Shown here in pieces: positions 8,060 through 16,103 of a stretch of 64,000 nucleotides of DNA. Position numbers and translations under genes: made by a program. Where the stretch lies: positions 1 through 64,000 of the forward strand of contig NZ_JARRAB010000017.1 in the NCBI RefSeq assembly GCF_030376615.1, given 5' to 3'. This DNA is from Pseudomonas sp. sp1636. Lineage in GTDB: Bacteria; Pseudomonadota; Gammaproteobacteria; Pseudomonadales; Pseudomonadaceae. Numbering within the stretch: the first letter of the stretch is position 1; every line of letters starts with the position of its first letter. The notes beneath the pieces were generated by a model. That model searched no databases and had not been told where the DNA came from. It saw nothing but the letters and a program-made list of their open reading frames with translations.

Positions 8060-9163
8060 TCACAGATCCAGCAATGGGTGTTCGCCTTCCCAGGCCGCGG
8101 CGAAGTGCGCCTCGATCACTTCCTCGGGAATGCTCGCGATATCCGGCCAGTGCCAGCGTGGGGCTTGATCCTTGTCGATCAGCCGGGCGCGCACGCCTTC
8201 GGCCAGTTCCGGGTGGCGGCAGCAGTTCAGGCTGATGGCGTATTCCATCTGGAACACTTGCGCCAGGGATAGGTACTTGGCCCGGGCGAGCTGCTGCCAG
8301 ACCAGGTGCGCGCTCAGGGGGCAGCCGCCGGCCAGGGTCTTGGCGGCACGCGCCAGCAGCAGGTCGCTGTCGTTGTGCAGGGCGCTGAGGGCGCGCCAGG
8401 CGCCAGGTAGATCGGCCTGGTCGAGCACCGCGTCGATGCGTTCGCGGCGCGGCAGCCATTGGGCCTCCGGCAACTCATCGAGGGCTTCGTGCTGCAGGGC
8501 CTGGAGCAGGCTGTGCAGTTGCAGCCGGGTCTGTTCCTGCCAGTTCAGTTGCACCAGACCTTCGATCAGGGCGTCCTGCTGGCTGTCGAGCAGGAAACGG
8601 TCGGCCAGATCCAGATCCAGGGCGTCGCGGGCGTTGATGCTGCTGGCGGTCAGGCCGAAGAACAGCCCGAGCTTGCCCGGCAGGCGAGGGAGGAACCAGC
8701 TGCCACCGACGTCCGGGTACAGGCCGATATTGATTTCCGGCATGCCCAGACGGCTCGACGGGGTGACGATGCGCAGCCCGGCGCCCTGCATCAGGCCCAT
8801 GCCGCCGCCCAGCACATGGCCGTGGGCCCAGCAGATCAAGGGCTTCGGGTAGCTGTGAAGGCGATGGTCGAGACGGTATTCGTCGGCGAAGAAGCGTCGC
8901 GCCAGGGGCGGTACTTCGCCGGGGTGTTCGCGGCACTGCTGCGCCAGTTGCACCACGTCGCCACCGGCGCAGAAGGCTTTGGTGCCGTTGCCGCGCAGCA
9001 GCACGCAGGCGATGCTCGGATCATCCGCCCAGGCCGCGAGTTTGGCATCCAGTGCCTCGATCATCGGCAAGGTCAGGGCGTTCAGGCTTTTTTCTGCATC
9101 CAGGCTGGCGATGCCGATGCGAAAGCCATGCAGGCTGTGCGGTTCTTCGAAAATCACGTTCAT
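8060..9163 (-). CDS. 3-hydroxyisobutyryl-CoA hydrolase
   Basis: 367 residues, the normal length for this crotonase-fold hydrolase (plain enoyl-CoA hydratases are ~260). Visible are the oxyanion-hole segments KAFCAGGDV (62-70) and GHVLGGGMGLMQG, Glu143 in MPEINIGLYPDVGGSW, and Asp151 of the same motif, the residue pair that distinguishes CoA hydrolases from hydratases. It releases free 3-hydroxyisobutyrate from its CoA thioester so that MmsB can oxidise it, and prevents build-up of the reactive methacrylyl-CoA. It lies 44 bp after the enoyl-CoA hydratase and 14 bp before the PEP-mutase-like gene in one operon. Confidence 0.9.
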   Translation of the reverse strand: MNVIFEEPHSLHGFRIGIASLDAEKSLNALTLPMIEALDAKLAAWADDPSIACVLLRGNGTKAFCAGGDVVQLAQQCREHPGEVPPLARRFFADEYRLDHRLHSYPKPLICWAHGHVLGGGMGLMQGAGLRIVTPSSRLGMPEINIGLYPDVGGSWFLPRLPGKLGLFFGLTASSINARDALDLDLADRFLLDSQQDALIEGLVQLNWQEQTRLQLHSLLQALQHEALDELPEAQWLPRRERIDAVLDQADLPGAWRALSALHNDSDLLLARAAKTLAGGCPLSAHLVWQQLARAKYLSLAQVFQMEYAISLNCCRHPELAEGVRARLIDKDQAPRWHWPDIASIPEEVIEAHFAAAWEGEHPLLDL

Positions 9164-9207
9164 GTCGCGGATTCCTGGTGCGCACGGCGCACCCTGCGGG
9201 AATAGGC

Positions 9208-10026
9208 TTATTTATTGCGCCACTGCGGCGCGCGTTTTTCCAGGAAGGCGTTCACCCCTTCGCGGGTGTCGTCGGCGTCGAACAGGTCGATGAAGCGCTC
9301 GCGCTCCTCGCTCAGCCAGGTGCTCGGGCTGCGTGCGCGGGCGCCCTGGATCAACGGTTTGATGGTGCGCACCGCCACCGGGCTTTGCCGCGCGACCTTG
9401 GCCGCCAGCAGCAGGGCATGGCCGCGCGCTTCGCCGCTGTCGACCAGTTGTTCGACCAGACCGATGCGCAGCGCGGTTTCGGCGTCGATGCGCTCGCCGC
9501 AGAGGATCATGCGCTTGGCCCAGCCTTCGCCGACCAGCCAGGCCAGGTGCTGGGTGCCGCCGGCGCAGGGCAGCAGGCCTACCGCGGCTTCCGGCAGAGC
9601 CATTTGTGCCTGGCGTTCGGCGATGCGCAGGTCGCAGGCCAGGGCGCATTCCAGGCCGCCACCCATGGCGTAGCCGTTGATTGCGGCGATCGACACGCCG
9701 CGGAAGTCGCGCAGCGCCTCGAAGGCTTCGCCGAAGCGTCGGGCCATTTCCCGGGCGCGGGCCTTGTCGCCGTCGGCGAACAGGTTGAGGTCGGCGCCGG
9801 CGCTGAAGAACTTACCGCCCTGACCGGTCACCACCAGGGCGTAGATGTCGTCGTCGTGGTTGAGGTGCTCGAGCAGTTGCTTGAGGCCGATCAGCGAGTC
9901 GCGATCCCAGGTATTGGCCGGCGGGTGATTGAGGGTGATCAGCGCGGTGTGGCCGTGCTTTTCCACGGTGATCTTGTGGGTCAGGTCGAAAACGCCGGGA
10001 TGGTAGGGTTCGATGGCGTGGCTCAT
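9208..10026 (-). CDS. Enoyl-CoA hydratase, probable methacrylyl-CoA hydratase
   Basis: 272 residues, crotonase fold. The oxyanion hole KFFSAGADLN and both catalytic glutamates are present (GGGLECALACD and LPEAAVGLLPCAGG). In this cluster the natural substrate would be methacrylyl-CoA, made by the neighbouring acyl-CoA dehydrogenase, giving 3-hydroxyisobutyryl-CoA for the next enzyme; that specificity is inferred from position only. I chose the ATG at 10026 because GAGGA stands 5 nt upstream. The frame stays open further upstream but runs into an intergenic repeat that has no coding character. Confidence 0.88.
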   Translation of the reverse strand: MSHAIEPYHPGVFDLTHKITVEKHGHTALITLNHPPANTWDRDSLIGLKQLLEHLNHDDDIYALVVTGQGGKFFSAGADLNLFADGDKARAREMARRFGEAFEALRDFRGVSIAAINGYAMGGGLECALACDLRIAERQAQMALPEAAVGLLPCAGGTQHLAWLVGEGWAKRMILCGERIDAETALRIGLVEQLVDSGEARGHALLLAAKVARQSPVAVRTIKPLIQGARARSPSTWLSEERERFIDLFDADDTREGVNAFLEKRAPQWRNK

Positions 10027-10055
10027 AAGTGTCCTCGTTTTCAGTATGTTCCGAT

Positions 10056-10164
10056 GGTGCCCGCGCTCTGCGTGGGCACCCAGCCTGGGACGCTCTGCGT
10101 CCCGCTTGCCCTGTGTCAGGACGCGGAGCGTCCGGGGCGGCGTTCCCGCGCGGGAAGTGGGAAC
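10056..10164. repeat. Array of four intergenic hairpins (dispersed repeat)
   Basis: Four successive inverted repeats lie in the 152-bp gap inside the operon: GGTGCCCGCG/CGTGGGCACC (10056-10080, one mismatch), GGGACG/CGTCCC (10087-10103), GGACGC/GCGTCC (10119-10133) and TTCCCGCGCGGGAA (10143-10156). The second and third are mirror versions of each other, so the whole region can also fold as one long hairpin. The GTTCCCxCGC...GGGAACGATC pattern is typical of REP-like repeats in Pseudomonas. It may stabilise or attenuate the downstream mRNA. Confidence 0.75.
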
Positions 10165-10178
10165 GATCAAGTTGAACC

Positions 10179-11345
10179 TTACAGCAGGCGGTCGAGCATA
10201 CCGCCCTGGTCGAGCAGGCGGCGGGCGATGATCAGCCGCATGATTTCGTTGGTGCCCTCGAGAATCTGGTGCACGCGGCTGTCGCGCAGCCAGCGCTCCA
10301 ACGGGTAGTCGTTAAGATAACCGTAGCCGCCATGCAGCTGCAGCGCATCGTTGCACAGGGTAAAACAGTGATCGGTGGCGAAGCGCTTGGCCATGGCGCA
10401 GTACAGGCTGGCCTCGCCGTGGCCCTGATCCAGCTTGTGCGCGGCCAGACGCACCATCTGCCGGCTGGCGGTGAGGTCGGTGAGCATGTCGGCCAGCTTG
10501 AATTGCAGGGCCTGGAACTCGCTCAAGGGTTTGCCGAACTGTTTGCGCTCCTCCACGTAGCGCAGCGATTGCTCCAGCGCCGCCTGGGCCGCGCCGAGCG
10601 AGCAGCTGGCGATGTTGATGCGGCCGCCGTCCAGGCCCCGCATCGCATAGACGAAGCCCTGGCCCTCGGGGCCGATGCGGTTGCCGGCGGGGATGCGCAC
10701 GCCTTCGAAGCTGATGGTGCGGGTCGGTTGGGCGCGCCAGCCCATCTTCAGTTCGTTGCGGCCGTATTTCACCCCGGCGGCATCGGCCGGCACCAGGAAG
10801 CAGGAAATGCCCTTGGCGCCGCTGTCCTCGCCGCTGCGTGCCATGACGATCAGCACCTCGGTCGAGCCGGCGCCGGAGATAAAGCACTTGCTGCCGTCGA
10901 GCACATAGTCGTCGCCGTCACGCCTGGCGCGGGTGCGCAGGTGCGCGGCGTCGGAGCCGGCATCCGGCTCGGTCAGGCAATAGGAGGCGAGCAGTTCGCC
11001 GCTGACCAGGCCGGGCAGCCACTGATCCTTGAGCGCCTGCTCGGCAAAGGAGGCGAGCATCCAGGTCGCCATGTTGTGGATGGTGAGGAAGGCCGTGGTG
11101 GCGACGCAGCCGGCGGCCAGTTGCTCGAAGATCAGCGCCGCGGACAGCCGCGACAGACCCAGGCCACCGTCGTCTTCCTCGAGGTACAGGGCCAGGTAGC
11201 CCTGCTCGGCGGCCAGCTTGATAACGTCGACCGGGAAGTGGTGGTCGCGATCCCAGTCGGCGGCATGCGGCGCCAGTTCGCGGCTGGCGAAAGCGCGGGC
11301 GCTGTCGACCAGCAGGCGTTGTTCATCGCTGAGTTCGAAATCCAT
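10179..11345 (-). CDS. Acyl-CoA dehydrogenase, probable isobutyryl-CoA dehydrogenase
   Basis: 388 residues with the three acyl-CoA dehydrogenase parts: N-terminal helices (DFELSDEQRLLVDSARAFA), central beta domain (YCLTEPDAGSDAAHLRT, the FAD/substrate motif) and C-terminal helices ending in the catalytic-base region (QILEGTNEIMRLIIARR). It is an FAD flavoprotein that passes electrons to ETF. Within the mms cluster the expected substrate is isobutyryl-CoA, giving methacrylyl-CoA; short/branched-chain acyl-CoA in general cannot be excluded. The ATG at 11345 lies 6 bp after the stop of the binding-protein gene and is preceded by GAGGA. Confidence 0.9.
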   Translation of the reverse strand: MDFELSDEQRLLVDSARAFASRELAPHAADWDRDHHFPVDVIKLAAEQGYLALYLEEDDGGLGLSRLSAALIFEQLAAGCVATTAFLTIHNMATWMLASFAEQALKDQWLPGLVSGELLASYCLTEPDAGSDAAHLRTRARRDGDDYVLDGSKCFISGAGSTEVLIVMARSGEDSGAKGISCFLVPADAAGVKYGRNELKMGWRAQPTRTISFEGVRIPAGNRIGPEGQGFVYAMRGLDGGRINIASCSLGAAQAALEQSLRYVEERKQFGKPLSEFQALQFKLADMLTDLTASRQMVRLAAHKLDQGHGEASLYCAMAKRFATDHCFTLCNDALQLHGGYGYLNDYPLERWLRDSRVHQILEGTNEIMRLIIARRLLDQGGMLDRLL

Positions 11346-11351
11346 AAATCC

Positions 11352-12599
11352 TCATTGCAGGGTCAGGGGTTGCCCGGCGGCGCGTCTTTCGGCCTGCCAT
11401 TCGGCCAGGTTGGGCGCCGCCTGGCTGGCGTCGAGGCGATCGACGATTTCAAAGTAGTCCTGTTTCAGCGGATCCTTGAGCACCTCGGCGCGGGCTTTGA
11501 CTTTGACGGCATACACCGTCTGCAGGTTCTGGTGATCGAAGGCGCGCCACTCTTGCGGGCCCTTGAGCAATTGGTAGCGGTGCCCCTCCAGGGCCTTGAT
11601 CAGGGCTTCGCTGTCCAGGCTCTTGGCCCGCTGGGCAGCATCGGCCCATTGATAGACGATGCTGTAGGCCGAGGCGGCGGAACTGGACGGGTACATCGCA
11701 TAACGCTCGCTGAAGGCGTTGACGAAGGCTTCGCCCTGGGCGGATTGCTCCAGTTTAGGCACGCGCCAGGTCCACGGCTCGCTGCCGAGCACGCCTTGCA
11801 TCAGGCCGGGACCGGCTTGCTCGATGATGCTCTGGGTCAGGTTGGGTGCGACTATCTGCATGCGTTCGGTCAGGCCGAGATCCTTGGCGATGCGCATGGC
11901 GCGCACCAGATCCTCGCCGAACAGCACCAGGGTCAGCACCTCGGCGTTGCTCGCCGCCGCCTGGTTCAGCGCGTCCAGGTAGTCGGCCAGACGCGCGCCG
12001 GGGAAGGGCACCTTGAGCCCGGGGTGCTTGCCGGTATCTTCACTGCCGGTGGTCTGGCGTAGCGAGTTTTCGGTGGTGTGGCCCCAGGTGTAGTCGGAGG
12101 TCACGTAGAAATAGCGTCGATCCGGCAGGTGCTTGTTCAGGTACTGGCCGAGCACCCGCGCACTCATCCAGGCGTTGTTGCACTCGCGGAACAGGTAACG
12201 GTGCGCGTCCTTGCCGGTGGTGTCGTTGGAGTAGGTGAGGGTGCCGAAATACAGCAGGCCATGGGTCGCCGCGCGCTTGCCGGAGGCGATGGCCACCGCG
12301 CTGGAGGAGCCGCCGAACAGCATGGCCGCGCCCTCGCTGGCCAGCTTGTCGACATTGTGCACGGCTTTTGCCGGGCGCGAGGCGGTATCGCGGCTGGACA
12401 GGCGCAACGGGCGCCCGAGCACGCCGCCCTTGGCGTTGAGCTCGTCGATGGCGAGCAAGGCGCCGCGCATCTGGGCCAATCCTTCTTCCTTATAGGGGCC
12501 GGTGCGCGGGTAGTTGAGGCCGAGGGTGATCGGCTCTGCGGCCTGCGCGCAGGCGGTTAGCCCAGCCCAAAGGGCCAGGGCGGTAGTCAGTCGTGGCAT
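11352..12599 (-). CDS. ABC-type amino-acid-like substrate-binding protein, orphan
   Basis: 415 residues, a Leu/Ile/Val-type periplasmic binding fold (GLNYPRTGPYKEEGLAQMRG... AIDELNAKGGVLGRPLRL). Residues 1-20 form a secretion signal with a possible cleavage at AQA-A; LTAC at 14-17 also fits a lipobox, so it could be a lipoprotein. No ABC permease or ATPase gene is near, which is unusual. It sits between mmsA and the acyl-CoA dehydrogenase, 6 bp before the latter, so it is co-transcribed with valine catabolism. It may bind valine, a branched short acid or a related signal, and could serve a sensor or a transporter encoded elsewhere. AAGGAG precedes the ATG. Confidence 0.85.
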   Translation of the reverse strand: MPRLTTALALWAGLTACAQAAEPITLGLNYPRTGPYKEEGLAQMRGALLAIDELNAKGGVLGRPLRLSSRDTASRPAKAVHNVDKLASEGAAMLFGGSSSAVAIASGKRAATHGLLYFGTLTYSNDTTGKDAHRYLFRECNNAWMSARVLGQYLNKHLPDRRYFYVTSDYTWGHTTENSLRQTTGSEDTGKHPGLKVPFPGARLADYLDALNQAAASNAEVLTLVLFGEDLVRAMRIAKDLGLTERMQIVAPNLTQSIIEQAGPGLMQGVLGSEPWTWRVPKLEQSAQGEAFVNAFSERYAMYPSSSAASAYSIVYQWADAAQRAKSLDSEALIKALEGHRYQLLKGPQEWRAFDHQNLQTVYAVKVKARAEVLKDPLKQDYFEIVDRLDASQAAPNLAEWQAERRAAGQPLTLQ

Positions 12600-12610
12600 A
12601 ACAGCTCTCC

Positions 12611-12618
12611 TTGTTCTT
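12611..12618 (-). promoter_or_regulatory. Candidate Hfq/Crc target next to the binding-protein start
   Basis: The mRNA reads AAGAACAA directly before GGAG of the ribosome binding site, fitting the AAnAAnAA pattern recognised by Hfq/Crc in Pseudomonas. This is a short motif, so the position beside the Shine-Dalgarno sequence is the main support. Confidence 0.4.
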
Positions 12619-12648
12619 TTTGTTGGAACCAGAAGAACTTTTTACTCG

Positions 12649-12684
12649 GTTAGACTAATTGCCGAGATCGTCTATTGGTCTAAC
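12649..12684. promoter_or_regulatory. Inverted repeat upstream of the binding-protein gene
   Basis: GTTAGAC (12649-12655) and GTCTAAC (12678-12684) form perfect 7-bp arms, extended to 10 of 13 matching bases (GTTAGACTAATTG against the mirror GTTAGACCAATAG). It lies ~50-85 bp before the start of the binding-protein gene in an AT-rich gap after mmsA. It looks like a dimeric regulator site, suggesting an internal promoter; the regulator is unknown. Confidence 0.4.
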
Positions 12685-12700
12685 AGGCCCTACGCCGTTC

Positions 12701-14194
12701 TCATTTCAACTGAATGGTCATGTTCGCTCCGGCCACGGCGTCTTCATCGAACCAGCGGCTGGTGACGGTCTTGGTCTCGCTGTAGAAGCGCACCGCCTGT
12801 TTGCCGTAGGCGTGCAGGTCGCCGTAGAACGAGCCTTTCCAGCCGGTGAAGGAGAAGAACGGCAGCGGCACCGGCACCGGGACGTTGATGCCGACCTGGC
12901 CGACCTCCACCGCGTGCTGGTAATGCCGGGCGGCGGCGCCGGAGCGGGTGAAAATCGAGGTGCCGTTGCCGTAAGGGCTGGCGTTGACCAGGGCGATGGC
13001 TTGTTCCAGGGTGTCGACCTCCATGCACACCAGCACTGGGCCGAAGATTTCTTCGCGGTACAGGCTCATCTTCGCCGTGACGCCACGGAACAGGGTCGGG
13101 CCCAGCCAGTTGCCGTTGGGGTAGCCCGCCACCGCGCAGTGCGAGCCGTCGAGCAGGCACTCGGCGCCCTCCGCCTTGCCCTCGGCGATCAGGCGTAGCA
13201 CCCGTTGTTTGGCCTGCTGGCTGATCAGCGGACCGAAGGCGGCGTGGGCATCGCTCCAGTAGCCGGGCTGCAGTTCGGCCATCTGCGCCTGCAGCGCCGC
13301 GATCCATTGCTTCGACTCGCCGACGAACACCGCCACGCTGATCGCCATGCAGCGCTGGCCGGCGGCGCCGCAACTGGCGCCGACCAGGTTGCTCAGCACC
13401 TGCTGCTGGTTGGCGTCGGGCATGATCACCATATGGTTCTTGGCGCCGGCGAAGGCTTGCACGCGCTTCAGGTGCGCGGTACCGGTGCGGTAGATGTGTT
13501 GGCCGACCGGCACCGAGCCGACGAAGGAGACGGCGCGGACATCCGGGTGGGTGAGCAGGCTGTCGACCACCTCGCGGGCGCCGTGCAGCACCTGCAACAC
13601 GCCCTTGGGCGCACCGGCCTTGATAAACAGTTCGGCCAGGCGGTTGGGGGTCAGTGGATCCTGTTCCGAGGGCTTGAGGATAAAGCAGTTGCCGGCGGCG
13701 ATGGCCAGCGGGAACATCCACAGCGGAATCATCGCCGGGAAGTTGAACGGGGTGATGCCGACGCAGACACCCAGCGGCTGAATCCAGCTGGCGGTGTCGA
13801 TGCCCGCGGCGACGTTCTCCATGGTCTCGCCCAGCATCAGGCTGGCGATATTGCAGGCCTGCTCGACCACCTCGATACCGCGCCAGACATCGCCCTTGGC
13901 ATCGGCCAGGGTCTTGCCGGTTTCGCCGGCGAGGATTTGCCCCAGCTCGTCGTGATGTTCCTTGAGCAGGTGCTGGTAACGCAGCATCAGGCGGGCGCGC
14001 TCGGACACCGGCACCTCGCGCCAGGTGACAAAGGCCGCCTTGGCGCTGGCGATGGCCGCCTCGATTTCCTCGGCAGTGGCCTTGGGCGCCAGGGCCAGGA
14101 CTTGCTGGGTCGCCGGATCGGTGACTTCGATGAATTCGCGCGCGCGGCTCTCGCGCCATTCGCCGTCGATCAATTGCGCGATTGCCTTGCTCAT
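12701..14194 (-). CDS. mmsA: Methylmalonate-semialdehyde dehydrogenase (CoA-acylating)
   Basis: 497 residues, standard length. Aldehyde dehydrogenase fold with Asn151 in [16 protein letters not shown] and the catalytic Cys282 in [15 protein letters not shown], sequences diagnostic for the CoA-dependent MmsA/IolA family. It converts methylmalonate semialdehyde plus CoA and NAD+ to propionyl-CoA and CO2, the final step of valine degradation. It is the first gene of the minus-strand cluster, divergent from the AraC-type regulator, as in the known mmsR-mmsAB arrangement. Confidence 0.95.
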   Translation of the reverse strand: MSKAIAQLIDGEWRESRAREFIEVTDPATQQVLALAPKATAEEIEAAIASAKAAFVTWREVPVSERARLMLRYQHLLKEHHDELGQILAGETGKTLADAKGDVWRGIEVVEQACNIASLMLGETMENVAAGIDTASWIQPLGVCVGITPFNFPAMIPLWMFPLAIAAGNCFILKPSEQDPLTPNRLAELFIKAGAPKGVLQVLHGAREVVDSLLTHPDVRAVSFVGSVPVGQHIYRTGTAHLKRVQAFAGAKNHMVIMPDANQQQVLSNLVGASCGAAGQRCMAISVAVFVGESKQWIAALQAQMAELQPGYWSDAHAAFGPLISQQAKQRVLRLIAEGKAEGAECLLDGSHCAVAGYPNGNWLGPTLFRGVTAKMSLYREEIFGPVLVCMEVDTLEQAIALVNASPYGNGTSIFTRSGAAARHYQHAVEVGQVGINVPVPVPLPFFSFTGWKGSFYGDLHAYGKQAVRFYSETKTVTSRWFDEDAVAGANMTIQLK

Positions 14195-14260
14195 GGCGCT
14201 CTCCGCTTGGATTCGCTCGTTGTGTCAGTGTTATAGCCGCCTCTCGAGGTTTTGTGGATT

Positions 14261-14291
14261 GACGATCTTGGTCGCTGGATGGACTATCTTG
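14261..14291 (+). promoter_or_regulatory. Direct repeats between mmsA and the AraC regulator
   Basis: GACGATCTTG (14261-14270) and GACTATCTTG (14282-14291) are spaced exactly 21 bp apart, two helical turns, in the 119-bp divergent gap. Tandem direct half-sites with this spacing are the usual target layout of AraC-family activators, so this is the best candidate binding site for the adjacent regulator acting on mmsA. Confidence 0.55.
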
Positions 14292-14313
14292 CTGTTGAGT
14301 TGGCGGAGGACAG

Positions 14314-15195
14314 ATGAGCGCTCGAGTCGAAACATCGAATTGGCCATTGCCGGCCAACGGCGTGCGCTTTATCACCCCGCCGCGCTTGCGCCGCACCTTG
14401 AGCCGCCACCCGCTGGCCGCTGGCTGCTTTCCACTGGCGCTGGGTTTTTATCCGCAAGCCTGTGGGCATCGCATGAATCGTCCGCTGCCGGACGATTACC
14501 TGCTGATCTATTGCCGTGCCGGCCAGGGTTGGCTGGAGGCCGGTGATGGACGAATCGCTATCGCAGGGGGCGATCTGTTGCTGTTGCCCAAAGGCATCCC
14601 CCACGCCTATGGTACCGACCCCGACAAGCCCTGGACGCTGTACTGGGTGCATTTCGATGGCGAGCTGGTGGCGGAGTTTCTCCGCCCTCTGGGCAAGGGA
14701 CCGCTGTGGCGCATCGGCGTGCAGCCGCGCCTGCTGGCCGAGTTCGATGCGCTGCTCAATCTGCGCAAACAGGGTTTGCACCTGCCGCACTTTATCCATG
14801 CCGCGCACCAATTGCAGGCGCTGCTGACCTCGCTGGCGGTGCTGCCGGCGCGGACCACGCTGAAATCGGGGCGGGTGCTGGATGTCGATGCGGTGCAGGC
14901 GGTGATGCGCGCCCACCTGCATGGCAGCCTGAATCTGGATGAGCTGGCGGCGCAGTTCAAGCTGTCGCGGTTTCACTTCGCCAAAACCTACCGCGCCCTG
15001 ACCGGCCACGCGCCTATCCAGGATTTTATCCAACTGAAAATGGCCCATGCCTGCCGCTTGCTCGATGAAGGCGCGCAGGGCATCCGCCAGATCGCCGAAC
15101 AGCTGGGTTATGACGATGTGTATTACTTCTCGCGCTTGTTTCGCAAGGTGGTGGGCATGGCGCCCAGCCATTACCGGGCGCTGCACCAGGGCTGA
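14314..15195 (+). CDS. mmsR: AraC-family activator of the mms valine operon
   Basis: 293 residues. The N-terminal ~150 residues form a cupin-type sensing domain (CRAGQGWLEAGDG, LLLLPKGIPHAYG). The C-terminus has the double helix-turn-helix (LNLDELAAQFKLSRFHFAKTY; GIRQIAEQLGYDDVYYFSRLF) and the conserved KVVGMAPSHYRA end. It is divergent from mmsA, the arrangement in which MmsR activates mmsAB in P. aeruginosa. GGAGG lies just before the ATG. Direct repeats in the shared promoter gap would suit binding. The inducer is not readable from the sequence; 3-hydroxyisobutyrate or valine would be the expectation. Confidence 0.85.
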   Translation: MSARVETSNWPLPANGVRFITPPRLRRTLSRHPLAAGCFPLALGFYPQACGHRMNRPLPDDYLLIYCRAGQGWLEAGDGRIAIAGGDLLLLPKGIPHAYGTDPDKPWTLYWVHFDGELVAEFLRPLGKGPLWRIGVQPRLLAEFDALLNLRKQGLHLPHFIHAAHQLQALLTSLAVLPARTTLKSGRVLDVDAVQAVMRAHLHGSLNLDELAAQFKLSRFHFAKTYRALTGHAPIQDFIQLKMAHACRLLDEGAQGIRQIAEQLGYDDVYYFSRLFRKVVGMAPSHYRALHQG

Positions 15196-15273
15196 TTGGG
15201 CGGGCCGCGCCTTGACTTGCCCCAGGCGCTTGTCTAGCGTGCCGTTTCCGTTCGCACGCTCAGGAGTCAGGCA

Positions 15274-15966
15274 ATGACCGCCGCCGATAACATCAAGCTC
15301 GAAGCGGGCTGGAAAGCGGCCCTGCGCGAGGAGTTCGCCAAGCCTTATATGCAGGCACTGGCCGACTTTCTGCGCCAGGAGAAAGCCGCCGGCAAGGAGG
15401 TTTATCCACCGGGGGCGCTGATCTTCAATGCGCTCAACTCCACCCCGCTGGAGCGGGTCAAGGTGGTGATCATCGGCCAGGATCCCTACCACGGCCCGGA
15501 GCAGGCCCATGGTCTGTGCTTCTCGGTGCAGCCGGGGGTGGCCACGCCGCCGTCGCTGCTGAATATCTACAAGGAACTCAAGCGCGACCTGAATATCGAC
15601 ATCGCCGCCCATGGCTGCCTGCAGCACTGGGCCGAACAGGGGGTGCTGTTGCTCAACACCTCGTTGACGGTCGAGCGCGGTATTGCCGGCTCCCACGCCG
15701 ACAAGGGCTGGGGGGTATTTACCGACCGGGTGATCGAGCTGGTCAGTGCGCACTGTCCACACCTGGTCGTTCTGTTGTGGGGCAAGCATGCGCAGAGCAA
15801 GGCGCGCCTGATCGACCCGAGCAAGCACCTGGTGCTGTGTTCGCCGCACCCTTCGCCGTTGTCGGCCCATCGCGGTTTTATCGGCAACGGTCACTTCAGC
15901 CGCTGCAACAAATTCCTCGTGCAGCACGGCATGGCGCCTATCGACTGGCGTCTGCCGGCGCTTTAG
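15274..15966 (+). CDS. ung: Uracil-DNA glycosylase
   Basis: 230 residues, normal family-1 length. It removes uracil from DNA in base excision repair. The water-activating loop [18 protein letters not shown] carries the catalytic Asp70. The minor-groove loop [18 protein letters not shown] is near the C-terminus, and [12 protein letters not shown] is also conserved. It stands alone between the AraC regulator and the convergent permease gene, with AGGAG before the ATG. Confidence 0.97.
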   Translation: MTAADNIKLEAGWKAALREEFAKPYMQALADFLRQEKAAGKEVYPPGALIFNALNSTPLERVKVVIIGQDPYHGPEQAHGLCFSVQPGVATPPSLLNIYKELKRDLNIDIAAHGCLQHWAEQGVLLLNTSLTVERGIAGSHADKGWGVFTDRVIELVSAHCPHLVVLLWGKHAQSKARLIDPSKHLVLCSPHPSPLSAHRGFIGNGHFSRCNKFLVQHGMAPIDWRLPAL

Positions 15967-16057
15967 GCGGAGGCGACACCGGGCGGCTCGAGCAGATCAC
16001 GGTGCAGGTTGCGCCGGCGTTCGCGTTGTGGGCTGCGGGGCGATTGCAATATTCGCT

Positions 16058-16083
16058 AAAAAAGAGCCCGCGCGAGGCGGGCT
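16058..16083 (-). terminator. Terminator of the opdH-tct-permease operon
   Basis: On the minus strand AGCCCGC, a 5-nt loop and GCGGGCT are followed by C and six T residues. It is placed ~20 bp after the stop of the AbrB-like permease gene and is oriented to end that operon. Confidence 0.85.
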
Positions 16084-16103
16084 AAACGTGGCCGAAATAT
16101 GCG

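Noticed and set aside
8046..8459. Upstream extension of the PEP-mutase-like gene
   Set aside because: The extension overlaps the 3-hydroxyisobutyryl-CoA hydrolase gene on the same strand in another frame; the internal ATG at 8045 has a good ribosome binding site.
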